A stretch of 64,000 nucleotides of DNA from positions 209,766-273,765 of the forward strand of contig NZ_SSYB01000002.1 in the NCBI RefSeq assembly GCF_004917075.1, in the 5' to 3' direction. Positions 34,882 through 42,920 of the stretch are shown piece after piece. This DNA comes from Geomonas edaphica. Lineage in GTDB: Bacteria; Desulfobacterota; Desulfuromonadia; Geobacterales; Geobacteraceae. The notes under the pieces were generated by a model, which saw only the letters and a list, made by a program, of their open reading frames with translations, did no database searches and was not told the origin of the DNA. Positions within the stretch are counted from its first letter, which is position 1, and the number at the start of each line of letters is the position of its first letter. The position numbers and the translations under genes were made by a program.

Positions 34882-34931
34882 CCGTTACCGGCGCTCTCAC
34901 GAGCGGCGCACCCCCTAAAGCCTTGCGGGAG

Positions 34932-34959
34932 TTGACAGGGGGGGGAAGGACGATATATT
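34932..34959 (+). promoter_or_regulatory. Strong sigma-70-type promoter upstream of the OmpA-like gene
   Basis: TTGACA, 16-base G-rich spacer, TATATT: near consensus. It implies a leader of about 155 bases before ATG 35125, GC-rich with several possible hairpins (for example GGCGCC repeats near 34979-34998). I looked for a c-di-GMP (GEMM) motif there and did not find one. Confidence 0.6.
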
Positions 34960-35124
34960 GGTATGCGTTAATTTTTCCGGCGCCCCCGAAGGCGCCGGCC
35001 GCAACATCGGGTAAGCGATCAATCCACGCCGGCGAGGGCCGGGCTAGGGGCGCTCGCCGCGGGCGGGGCCTAAAAATTGGCAGGAGGCCTGTACCAGCGG
35101 GTGCTCCTCAACAAGGAGGCTGCG

Positions 35125-36531
35125 ATGAAAAGAGTCACCAGCTTTATCTGCATGATGGTCCTGGCCGTGATGGCGTTTGCCGGTACGGCGCAGGCAGGGG
35201 AACGGGCGGGGGCATTCAGCATCTCCCCCTTCGTCGGCGGGTATGTTTTTGACGACGACGATCAGGCATGGCTCAAGGAACACCGCCTCATGGGCGGCCT
35301 GCGGCTTGGCTATGACTGGACCGACCACTTCAGCACCGAACTCGTGGGGAGCTACATGAAGGGGCAGTACGCCAGCGTCGACAAGCACTTCGGGATCTAC
35401 TCCTATCACCTCGACCTCCTCTGGAACTTCATGCCAAGGACCGCGTTCGTACCCTACGTAGCGGTCGGCGGCGGCGGGACCACCATCAGGCTCAAAGGCC
35501 CCAACTCGCATGACGGCACCTTCAACGCCGGCGGCGGCCTCAAGTTCTTCATGGGCGACAACTTAGCCCTGAGGCTGGACGCCCGCCACATCCTCGACTT
35601 CCAGAACAAGGACCTCGACGACAACATCGCCAACAACTGGGAATATAGCCTTGGTCTCTCCTTCGTGATGGGTGGGAGAAAGGCGGCCATGGCCCCCGCC
35701 AAGGCGACTGCCGCACCGGGCGGCCCTGCCGAAGAGAAGGCTGCCACCGAGCCTGAGCCGCAACCCGCACCGGCCACCGCGACCGAGCCCACCCCCGGGC
35801 ACTACAAGTATTGCATCACGCTCCAGGGCGAGTTCGACATCGACAAGGCGATCATCCGCGATGACCTTCGTAACCAGATCGCCCAGGTCGGCAACTTCAT
35901 GAAGAAATACCCGACCACCACTGCCGTAATCGAGGGACATACCGACAACGTCGGCTCCTACAACCACAACATGGACCTCTCCCAGCGCCGCGCCGAGGCG
36001 GTGGTGAACTACCTGGTGGAACAGTACGGCATCGACCGTTCACGCCTCTCCGCCAAGGGGTACGGCTTCACCCGTCCCATCGCCGACAACGCGACCGAGG
36101 AAGGGAAACAGAAAAATCGCCGCATCGAGGCGATCATCGACTGCGCCTTCGACGTGCAGCAGCTCCCCCCGCCGCAGCGCCTTTGCATGTCGCTCGTGCT
36201 TGATTTCGATACCGGCAAGGCGGATGTGAAACCGCAGTACCGCGACGAGATCGCCAAGGTGGCCGACTACATGAAGCGCTACACCACGACCACCGCGGTC
36301 ATCGAAGGGCATACCGACAGCACCGGCACCCCCGAGCAGAACATGAAGCTCTCTCAGCAGCGTGCCCAGAACGTGGTCGACTACCTGGTGAAGAACTTTG
36401 GCATCGAGCGTTCCAGGCTCTCCGCCAAGGGGTACGGCGCAACCCGTCCCATCGCCTACAACAAGACCGCCGAAGGGCGTGCGCAAAACCGCAGGATCAA
36501 CGCCATCATCGACTGCGTGATCCAGAAATAG
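35125..36531 (+). CDS. Outer-membrane beta-barrel protein with two tandem OmpA peptidoglycan-binding domains
   Basis: 468 residues. Signal peptide (1-22, GTAQA-GE), an N-terminal 8-strand barrel-like domain (about 25-190; GGYVFDDDD, GLRLGYDWTDHF, AVGGGG), an Ala/Pro/Glu linker, then two OmpA-like domains at ~231-345 and ~356-467. Each has the binding signature (EGHTDNVGS / EGHTDSTGT, then LSQRRAEAVVNYL / LSQQRAQNVVDYL and NRRI). Most OmpA proteins have one; two give a double anchor to peptidoglycan. ATG 35125 follows AAGGAGG. A terminator ends the unit, so it is monocistronic. Confidence 0.92.
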   Translation: MKRVTSFICMMVLAVMAFAGTAQAGERAGAFSISPFVGGYVFDDDDQAWLKEHRLMGGLRLGYDWTDHFSTELVGSYMKGQYASVDKHFGIYSYHLDLLWNFMPRTAFVPYVAVGGGGTTIRLKGPNSHDGTFNAGGGLKFFMGDNLALRLDARHILDFQNKDLDDNIANNWEYSLGLSFVMGGRKAAMAPAKATAAPGGPAEEKAATEPEPQPAPATATEPTPGHYKYCITLQGEFDIDKAIIRDDLRNQIAQVGNFMKKYPTTTAVIEGHTDNVGSYNHNMDLSQRRAEAVVNYLVEQYGIDRSRLSAKGYGFTRPIADNATEEGKQKNRRIEAIIDCAFDVQQLPPPQRLCMSLVLDFDTGKADVKPQYRDEIAKVADYMKRYTTTTAVIEGHTDSTGTPEQNMKLSQQRAQNVVDYLVKNFGIERSRLSAKGYGATRPIAYNKTAEGRAQNRRINAIIDCVIQK

Positions 36532-36602
36532 CCATGGACAACGGCCAGGGAACCCCGCTCACCTCAAGCACCCTGGCCTTCGGCAGCCTGTTACCGCCGC
36601 AG

Positions 36603-36633
36603 AAATAGCCCATCACGCATGGGCTATTTTTGT
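36603..36633 (+). terminator. Rho-independent terminator after the OmpA-like gene
   Basis: AAATAGCCCAT / ATGGGCTATTT 11-base perfect stem, 5-base loop, T-run; 71 bases after the stop. Confidence 0.85.
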
Positions 36634-36651
36634 TGGTCCTAGGAGAAAGAG

Positions 36652-36855
36652 ATGAATAAGACCGTGGTTACCCTGCCGCAGGTCTCCCTGATTGCGGCGA
36701 CGCGCGTGTTGCTGGGAGGCGGCCTGGGGCTGCTGCTGGCCGATCGGCTGAGCGGACGCCGGCGCAGGCTTGCCGGCTGGACGCTTTTTCTTGCCGGTGC
36801 CGCCAGCACCATTCCGCTTGCGAGAATGGTGCTGGGAAAACGATGCGAAGACTGA
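36652..36855 (+). CDS. Small hydrophobic protein of unknown function
   Basis: 67 residues with two hydrophobic segments (about 12-30 and 40-58) separated by an Arg-rich loop (SGRRRRLAG), so a two-helix inner-membrane hairpin is likely. AGGAGAAAGAG precedes the start. Family not recognised; a real gene is supported by the ribosome site and by composition. Confidence 0.6.
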   Translation: MNKTVVTLPQVSLIAATRVLLGGGLGLLLADRLSGRRRRLAGWTLFLAGAASTIPLARMVLGKRCED

Positions 36856-36944
36856 AGGCGCTGCCGCCGGGTGACGTGCGCTGCGGCAACCGATGAGGCG
36901 CCGCAGCGTGGAACGCCGACCGATAGTCAGCGGGGGAGGTGGAA

Positions 36945-37940
36945 ATGCACAAGCGGAAACTGGGACAGTACGGTTTGGAGGTCTCTGCCATCGGCCTTGG
37001 CTGCATGGGGATGACCTGCGGCTACGGGCACCGGGACGATGCCGAATCGATAAGGGTGCTGCGCCGCGCCGTAGAACTGGGGGTTACCTTCTGGGACACC
37101 TCCGAGAACTACGGCCCGTTCAGCAACGAACAGCTCCTGGGGCTCCTCCTGAAAGAGGTGCCGCGCCAGAGGCTCGTTATCGCGACGAAGTTCGCCTGGC
37201 GCTTCGGGCCGCACGGCGAACTGATCGGTCTGGACAGCAGCCCCGCCCAGGTGCGCCGCTCGGTCGAGGGGTCGCTCAAGCGGCTCGGGACCGACTACAT
37301 CGATCTCTACTATCAGCACCGACTTGACCCAGCCGTCCCGGTGGAGGAAACGGTGGGGGCGCTTTCCCGGCTGGTCGAGGAAGGGAAGGTGCGCCACATA
37401 GGGCTCTCGGCGGCGGGGCCGCGCGTGGTACGGCGTGCCCATGCCGTGCACCCGCTCTCCGCGGTCCAGGCGGAGTACTCGCTTTGGGAGCGCGGGGCGG
37501 AGGAAAAACTCATACCGGTACTGCGCGAACTAGGCATCGGCATGGTTGCCTACAGCCCGATGGGGCGCGGTTTTCTCGCCGGCAAGATCCGGACGCCGGA
37601 GGACCTGGAGCCGTGCGACCGGCGTCGCAAGAACCCGCGTTTCTTCGCCCACAACTTAACGCACAACTTCACGCTCGTCTCCATGGTGGACGAGATCGCC
37701 CGCACCCATGACGCGACGCCTGCCCAGGTTGCCCTCGCCTGGATCCTTAGGCGCGGCGGCGATATCGTCCCGATACCCGGGACCAAGCATACGCGCTACC
37801 TTGAGGAGAACACGCAGGCGGTGGGGCTCAGGTTCGCCGAGGACGTATGGTGTGCCCTCGACCGCTCCGTCTCCTGCTTCGATGTCGCCGGGGAGCGCTG
37901 CGAAGAGGATGCCCTTCGCTTCACCGAGGACTCCGACTAG
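36945..37940 (+). CDS. Aldo/keto reductase
   Basis: 331 residues, NADPH-dependent aldo/keto reductase of the AKR13/YajO-like type. Catalytic tetrad visible: Asp and Tyr in WDTSENYG, Lys in IATKFAWRFG, His in LYYQHRLDP. C-terminal cofactor loop VPIPGTKHTRYLEEN. Cytosolic. GTG 36939 is in frame, but GGGGAGG favours ATG 36945. The physiological carbonyl substrate is not evident. Upstream of transketolase but with its own 237-base gap. Confidence 0.92.
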   Translation: MHKRKLGQYGLEVSAIGLGCMGMTCGYGHRDDAESIRVLRRAVELGVTFWDTSENYGPFSNEQLLGLLLKEVPRQRLVIATKFAWRFGPHGELIGLDSSPAQVRRSVEGSLKRLGTDYIDLYYQHRLDPAVPVEETVGALSRLVEEGKVRHIGLSAAGPRVVRRAHAVHPLSAVQAEYSLWERGAEEKLIPVLRELGIGMVAYSPMGRGFLAGKIRTPEDLEPCDRRRKNPRFFAHNLTHNFTLVSMVDEIARTHDATPAQVALAWILRRGGDIVPIPGTKHTRYLEENTQAVGLRFAEDVWCALDRSVSCFDVAGERCEEDALRFTEDSD

Positions 37941-38028
37941 GCCGCGTTTCCGACCTTTATCAGTCACAGACACATCCATTACAGTATCTGTTGCATGATT
38001 CATTGTCATAGAGCACGAGCGACAAGGT

Positions 38029-38056
38029 TTAACTTTGCTCAATGACTTGCTATATT
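38029..38056 (+). promoter_or_regulatory. Promoter candidate for the transketolase/transaldolase pair
   Basis: TTAACT, 16-base spacer, TATATT, 121 bases before ATG 38178. The gap 37941-38177 has no gene. Confidence 0.45.
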
Positions 38057-38177
38057 CATGGCAGGAGCCGACCGGGGTTTCCTGCCGACCGTTTCCGGGC
38101 CGCCCACAGCGGTCCGCCAGGTGCGGGAGGGGAACCGGCCGATGCTCCGAGACCGTCAAGGCTAAAGGAGCAGCGCC

Positions 38178-40259
38178 ATGAGCAAGCATCCCCTTATCGC
38201 ACCCGCCACCGAGACCGATGAACTCTGCATCAATACGCTACGCTTTCTCGCGGTAGACGCCGTGCAAAAGGCAAACAGCGGCCATCCGGGGATGCCCATG
38301 GGGGCCGCCGCCATGGCGTACCTGCTCTGGAGCAGGTTCTTTAAGCACAACCCGCGCGATCCGGGGTGGTTCGACCGGGACCGCTTCGTCCTTTCCGCCG
38401 GGCACGGCTCGATGCTCCTCTACGCGCTCCTGCATCTCACCGGCTACGACCTCCCGATGGAGGAGCTGCAACGCTTCCGCCAATGGGGAAGCCGCACCCC
38501 CGGGCATCCCGAGCGCGGCGTGACGCCGGGGGTAGAGGTGACGACCGGCCCCTTGGGGCAAGGTTTCGGCAACGCGGTCGGCATGGCCATGGCCGAGACG
38601 CACCTGGCGGCGCGTTTCAACCGTCCCGGATTTCGCTTGGTCGACCATCACACCTACGTCATCGCCGGTGACGGCGACCTGATGGAGGGGGTGGTCTCGG
38701 AGGCTGCGTCGCTTGCCGGGCACCTGCGCCTCGGGAAACTGATCTGCCTTTACGACGACAACCGCATCACGCTCGCCGCCTCCACCTCGCTCAGCTTTTC
38801 CGAGGATCGTGCTGGGAGGTTCCGCTCCTTCGGATGGCAGGTCCTGGAGGTGGAGGACGGCAACGACCTGGCTGCACTCGGGGAGGCGCTCGAGGCGGCG
38901 CGGGCGGAAGAAGAGCGCCCGTCGCTCATCATGGTGCGCACCCGGATCGGCTTCGGTTCTCCGGCAAAAGAGGGGAGCTTCGAGGCCCATGGCGCGCCGC
39001 TTGGGGCCGAAGAGGTGCTTGCCGCCAAGAAGCGGCTTTCCTGGCCCGACGAGCCCCCCTTCCTCGTCCCTGAACCGGCGCTTGCGCGCTTCAGGGAGGC
39101 GCTAGAGCAGGGGGGGGCGCGGCAGGGCGCGTGGGAGGAACTGCGCGAGGGTTACGCGGCGCAGTACCCGGAAGAGGCGGCGGAACTTGCCCTCGCCATA
39201 TCCGGGGAGCTCCCCGTCGGGTGGGAGGAGGTGCTCCCACAATTTCCCGCCGACGCGAAGGGGATGGCGACCCGCGCCGCATCCGGCAAGGTACTGAACG
39301 CACTCGCTTCCCGCCTGCCGCAGCTTTTCGGCGGGTCCGCCGACCTGAACCCCTCCACGGTGACCGCGCTTACCGGCAAGGGGGACTTCCAGAGCGAGGC
39401 GTGGCAGCCTGAAGACCGGCAGGGTGCCGTCGGGGGCGTGTGGGGCAGGGGGGGCGCCAACGTCCACTTCGGCGTGCGAGAACACGGCATGGCCGCGATC
39501 ATGAACGGCCTTGCCGCCCACGGAGGGGTACTCCCCTTCGGCGCCACCTTCCTCACCTTCTCGGACTACCTGCGCCCCTCGCTGCGCCTGGCCGCCCTGT
39601 CGGATCTCAAGGTGATCCACGTCTTCACCCACGACTCGATCGCGGTAGGCGAGGACGGTCCGACCCATCAGCCGGTGGAGCATGTCGCGTCGCTCAGGGG
39701 CATTCCGCGTCTTTTGGTGCTGCGCCCATGCGATGCCAACGAGACCGCGTTCTCCTGGAGGGCCGCGCTCGAGACGAGGAACCGGCCGGTGGCGCTCGTC
39801 CTGTCGCGCCAGGCGGTCCCCACCCTGGACCGGGCGACCTGCGCCGCCGCCGAAGGCGTGCTACGCGGCGGCTACGTCCTGGCCGAAGGGGACGGCGGCA
39901 CGCCACGGCTCATCCTCATCGCCACCGGCTCCGAGGTCTCCCTCGCGCTGCGGGCGCGCGACCGGCTCCAGGAAGAGGGGATCGCGACGCGCGTGGTGTC
40001 GATGCCGTGCTGGGAACTTTTCGACGAGCAGCCCCGGGAGTACCGTGAATCGGTGCTCCCTCCGGAGGTCCCGGCAAGGCTCGCCATCGAGGCGGGAAGC
40101 CCGCTTGGATGGCACAGGTACGTGGGGAGTGCCGGCGCGGTGTTGGGTGTGGAGGGTTTCGGAGCTTCCGCGCCGGGCGAGGTGGTGCTCTCCGAATACG
40201 GCTTCACCGTGGACAACGTCTGCAGGCTTGCCCTGCAGCTGATCGGAAGGGGGGCGTGA
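38178..40259 (+). CDS. tkt: Transketolase
   Basis: 693 residues, full length. ThDP motif GDGDLMEG...YDDN, and conserved active-site segments [46 protein letters not shown] and [12 protein letters not shown] are intact, so an active enzyme of the non-oxidative pentose phosphate pathway is expected. AAGGAG precedes the start. Followed 49 bases later by a transaldolase homologue, forming a pentose-phosphate pair. Confidence 0.95.
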   Translation: MSKHPLIAPATETDELCINTLRFLAVDAVQKANSGHPGMPMGAAAMAYLLWSRFFKHNPRDPGWFDRDRFVLSAGHGSMLLYALLHLTGYDLPMEELQRFRQWGSRTPGHPERGVTPGVEVTTGPLGQGFGNAVGMAMAETHLAARFNRPGFRLVDHHTYVIAGDGDLMEGVVSEAASLAGHLRLGKLICLYDDNRITLAASTSLSFSEDRAGRFRSFGWQVLEVEDGNDLAALGEALEAARAEEERPSLIMVRTRIGFGSPAKEGSFEAHGAPLGAEEVLAAKKRLSWPDEPPFLVPEPALARFREALEQGGARQGAWEELREGYAAQYPEEAAELALAISGELPVGWEEVLPQFPADAKGMATRAASGKVLNALASRLPQLFGGSADLNPSTVTALTGKGDFQSEAWQPEDRQGAVGGVWGRGGANVHFGVREHGMAAIMNGLAAHGGVLPFGATFLTFSDYLRPSLRLAALSDLKVIHVFTHDSIAVGEDGPTHQPVEHVASLRGIPRLLVLRPCDANETAFSWRAALETRNRPVALVLSRQAVPTLDRATCAAAEGVLRGGYVLAEGDGGTPRLILIATGSEVSLALRARDRLQEEGIATRVVSMPCWELFDEQPREYRESVLPPEVPARLAIEAGSPLGWHRYVGSAGAVLGVEGFGASAPGEVVLSEYGFTVDNVCRLALQLIGRGA

Positions 40260-40308
40260 TTCGGGGGTGCTGAAGGCGCCTCATGCTCCCTGCCGGGAAG
40301 GAGCGATC

Positions 40309-41430
40309 ATGAGAGAAACGCCGATCACGAGGCTGCGCGGCTGCGGCCAGAGCGTGTGGCTTGACGGCATCGGCCGCAGCATGCTCCTTTCCGGTGAGCT
40401 TGCTGCGCTGGTGCAGGAGGACGGTGTGAGCGGGTTTGCCTCCAGCGCTGCGTCGCTGGAACGGCTCGTAGCCGCCGGTAGTGATTACGACGCCTCGATC
40501 GCGTTCCTTTCCCGGCGCGGGCTCGGCGCCACCCATATCTGCGCGGCTCTCCTCACCGAGGATGCCCGTCTTGCCGCCGAACTACTGCGCCCGGTCTACG
40601 AGCTGTCAAAAGGGGAAGAGGGATTTGCGACCCTCGAGGTCTCCCCCCGTCTTGCCAGAGATGCCGGCGCAACCGTTGCCGAGGCACGGCGTCTTTGGGA
40701 TACCGCCGACTGCCCCAACCTCTACATAAGGATCCCCGGCACCCTGGAAGGGGTGGCCGCCCTGCGCCAACTGGTGCGCGAGGGGATAAGCGTCTGCGTC
40801 ACCCTGGTCTTCAGCGTGCCCCGATACCGCGCCGTTGCAGACGCCTACTTGGACGCCCTGGCGCAGCGGGCCGCCCGGGGGCTGCCGCTTGAGTGCGTCA
40901 CCTCGGTGGTGGAGCTGCCGCTCATGCAGATCGATCGCCTGCTTGAACCGCTCCTCTCAAGCCTCGCCCGGGGGGAGAATGCGGAGAGGTCCCTTGCGGA
41001 GGTGCTGAAGGGGAAGGCCGCCATCGCCTTAGCTAAGGCCCTGCGCTGCGTGAACCGGGAGATCCACGGCAATGACCGCTATCGCGTTCTCGCGGCGCGT
41101 GGTGGACGGGCGCAGAGGCTCGTGTGGGCGAGTTCCGGCGCCGGCGCCGGCGACCTCGACCTCACCTATCCCGAGGCACTCGTCGGTGCGGACACGGTGC
41201 AGCTCATGGCGCCTGCTACGCTGGCCGCCTTCCGTGAGCATGGCGCCTCCGTATGCCGGCTCGACGACGGCGTGCAGGAGGCCATCGTCCTCCTGGAGAA
41301 CCTCTGCACCCTGGGGGTGAACCTGCACCATTTGGCCCAGGAACTTGAGGACGAAGGGGTGGAGCGTCTGACGCGTCATTACGACAGCCTCTTGCGCAAC
41401 ATCGAACTCAAGCGACGAGCGGCCTTGTAG
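40309..41430 (+). CDS. Transaldolase homologue with catalytic lysine replaced by arginine
   Basis: 373 residues, aligned over its length with long bacterial transaldolases: VWLDGIGRSMLLSGELA near the N terminus, ISVCVTLVFSVPRYRAVADA in the middle, and RLVWASSGAGAG...ADTVQLMAPATLAAFREHG toward the C terminus. The Schiff-base Lys of the family (LIKIPAT or LIKLAST) is Arg141 here (LYIRIPGT), coded AGG at 40729-40731. The substrate-loop TSNPTIFEKA is also altered (ASSAASLERLV). It is therefore probably unable to do normal transaldolase chemistry. Just downstream of tkt, so it may regulate it, or be a degenerate paralogue. ATG 40309 follows GGAAGGAG; the frame is open to 40267. Confidence 0.85.
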   Translation: MRETPITRLRGCGQSVWLDGIGRSMLLSGELAALVQEDGVSGFASSAASLERLVAAGSDYDASIAFLSRRGLGATHICAALLTEDARLAAELLRPVYELSKGEEGFATLEVSPRLARDAGATVAEARRLWDTADCPNLYIRIPGTLEGVAALRQLVREGISVCVTLVFSVPRYRAVADAYLDALAQRAARGLPLECVTSVVELPLMQIDRLLEPLLSSLARGENAERSLAEVLKGKAAIALAKALRCVNREIHGNDRYRVLAARGGRAQRLVWASSGAGAGDLDLTYPEALVGADTVQLMAPATLAAFREHGASVCRLDDGVQEAIVLLENLCTLGVNLHHLAQELEDEGVERLTRHYDSLLRNIELKRRAAL

Positions 41431-41500
41431 GGATGAGGAGGATGGCGCATCCCCCGCAACACGAAGCATCTTCAAATGCGCAGGATTGGCACGCGCAAAT

Positions 41501-41518
41501 TAATATTTGTCAATATTA
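41501..41518. promoter_or_regulatory. AT-rich palindrome in the intergenic gap
   Basis: TAATATT-TGTC-AATATTA, perfect 7-base arms, within the 349-base gap 41431-41779 between convergent gene ends. No gene or clear promoter is recognised in the rest of the gap. Confidence 0.3.
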
Positions 41519-41779
41519 TGTCGCCGGTGCGAAAAAGGCTATAAAAGTGAATAAGTTTCCCGCGATCCTGCCGGAATCAAGGTGGACGCGGCTTGGCAAT
41601 GCACAGTTTGGTGGAAAAAACTGTGGATAAGTTTCTGGATCGTCTCGATATCCTACCGTAGATCGCAGTTTTTTACCCTTTTGCCTAAAAAATGTGCAGC
41701 GTGTCGGGCGGCACCGGATGCGCCGAAGGGAGCAGGTAGCAGGGGTGTGACAGTGCAGAGAGTGGATGGCGGAAAGAGC

Positions 41780-42268
41780 TCAGACTCCTTCCGCCTGCGA
41801 AGCGGAACTGGGGGGGAAGCCGAGTTCCCTGGCGAGCGCCACGTGGCGGTAGTTGAAGATCTGTCGGACCCGGTGCGTCACAAGCGGTGCGGCGAGTCGT
41901 CCCAGGAGCCCGAAGGGGAGCACGTAGTGTACTATGTCGGTCATCAGGGTCCCCTGCGGCGTCTCTTCGAAGGTGTGCTGGTGGTGCCAGAGCCGGTACG
42001 GCCCGAAGCGCTGCTCGTCCACGAAAAAGTGGGGCTCGTGCATGTGTGTGATTTCGGTGACCCAGTTGACGGCGAGGCCTAAAAAGGGGGTGACCGTGTA
42101 GGTTACGATCATCCCTGCGTGCATCTTGTCCGGCAAGGCGCCCGTTATCCTGAAGCCCAGGTCCGGCGGCGTTATGAGCGGCAGGTTCGCCGGGTGGACG
42201 AAGAACTCCCATGCCCTTTCGATGGGCATCGGCAGCAGCTGTTCCTGCTTCAATCGGTACATCTTCAT
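41780..42268 (-). CDS. SRPBCC-family ligand-binding protein (START-like)
   Basis: 162 residues. Typical SRPBCC start: LPMPIERAWEFFVHPANLP, then TPFLGLAVNWVTEITHMHEPHFFVDEQ in separate strands and a C-terminal helix after GRLAAPLVTHRVRQIF. Such helix-grip proteins bind hydrophobic ligands or act as cyclase/coenzyme-like modules; Geobacter proteins of this subtype are usually annotated as cell-division inhibitor-like or unnamed. ATG 42268 has AGGA six bases upstream. Last gene of a hybrid kinase/cheD/SRPBCC operon; ligand unknown. Confidence 0.82.
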   Translation of the reverse strand: MKMYRLKQEQLLPMPIERAWEFFVHPANLPLITPPDLGFRITGALPDKMHAGMIVTYTVTPFLGLAVNWVTEITHMHEPHFFVDEQRFGPYRLWHHQHTFEETPQGTLMTDIVHYVLPFGLLGRLAAPLVTHRVRQIFNYRHVALARELGFPPSSASQAEGV

Positions 42269-42282
42269 CACGTTCCTTCCTT

Positions 42283-42879
42283 CTACCAGAGTTCGATCTC
42301 GGTGAGTGCCTCTTGCTGCTGCTCGATCGCCTTTTGCCAGCAGTAGCGGTCGCGCTGGGCAAGCTTGCCGCTGCGTTTTGAATCCACCTTCCTGCGGTGC
42401 ACCGCGAAGTCACCGTTGGAGAAGTGGATCACCCGGCCGAAGTCCCCGCCGATGTCCATGGCGTCAACGGGAATCCTTTCCTTCTCCATGAACTGCAGGA
42501 TGAAGCGGCAGTTCACCTGCCCGACACAGAAGAAGTTGTCCTTGGAGCTTTCCGGGTTGATGATGGTGGCGCCGCCGAAGATCTTCGCCCTCACGTGGCG
42601 CCGGTCCGTCCCTTGGGCCATCATGGCATTGATCAAAAGGTCCATGGCGTGGATGCCGTAGCGACCTGCGTCGGTGATGTTGAGGGGGAGCTCCTTCGAA
42701 TAGCGCGGGTTACTGAGCATGAAGTGGTTCATGCCGATGATGCGCCGTACCGGGTCGTAGAGGCACGCCGCGATGCAGGAGCCAAGGAGCGTGGAGATGA
42801 CGCAGGGGCCGCCGGTTACGTACAGCTCTCCCGGCGAAATAGTGACCCGCTCTCCGTTTTGGTACTTTTCGATCTTCAT
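42283..42879 (-). CDS. cheD: CheD chemoreceptor glutamine deamidase
   Basis: 198 residues. Catalytic Cys35 in LLGSCIAACLYD and His52 in GMNHFMLSN, the CheD signature; later GGAT and VGxxN segments fit. CheD deamidates specific glutamines on chemoreceptors and in some bacteria binds CheC. Receptors are encoded elsewhere in this window (31151, 55043). The ~45 residues after GRVIHFSNGDFAVHRRK are charged and Gln-rich, longer than minimal CheD. 41 bases downstream of the hybrid kinase gene, so probably co-expressed with it rather than with a che cluster. Confidence 0.93.
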   Translation of the reverse strand: MKIEKYQNGERVTISPGELYVTGGPCVISTLLGSCIAACLYDPVRRIIGMNHFMLSNPRYSKELPLNITDAGRYGIHAMDLLINAMMAQGTDRRHVRAKIFGGATIINPESSKDNFFCVGQVNCRFILQFMEKERIPVDAMDIGGDFGRVIHFSNGDFAVHRRKVDSKRSGKLAQRDRYCWQKAIEQQQEALTEIELW

Positions 42880-42920
42880 CGGGTACCTGTCTCCTGCGGG
42901 TTGTGCGGCACCGCGGCAAA

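Noticed and set aside
34960-35112. c-di-GMP (GEMM) riboswitch in the OmpA-like gene leader
   Set aside because: I looked for the conserved GGGACGCAAAGCC-type core and the tetraloop receptor and did not see them.
41470-41510. Sigma-54 promoter at TTGGCACGCGCAAATT
   Set aside because: The -24 box is good, but the -12 GC is missing at the required 10-base distance, and no gene follows on that strand.
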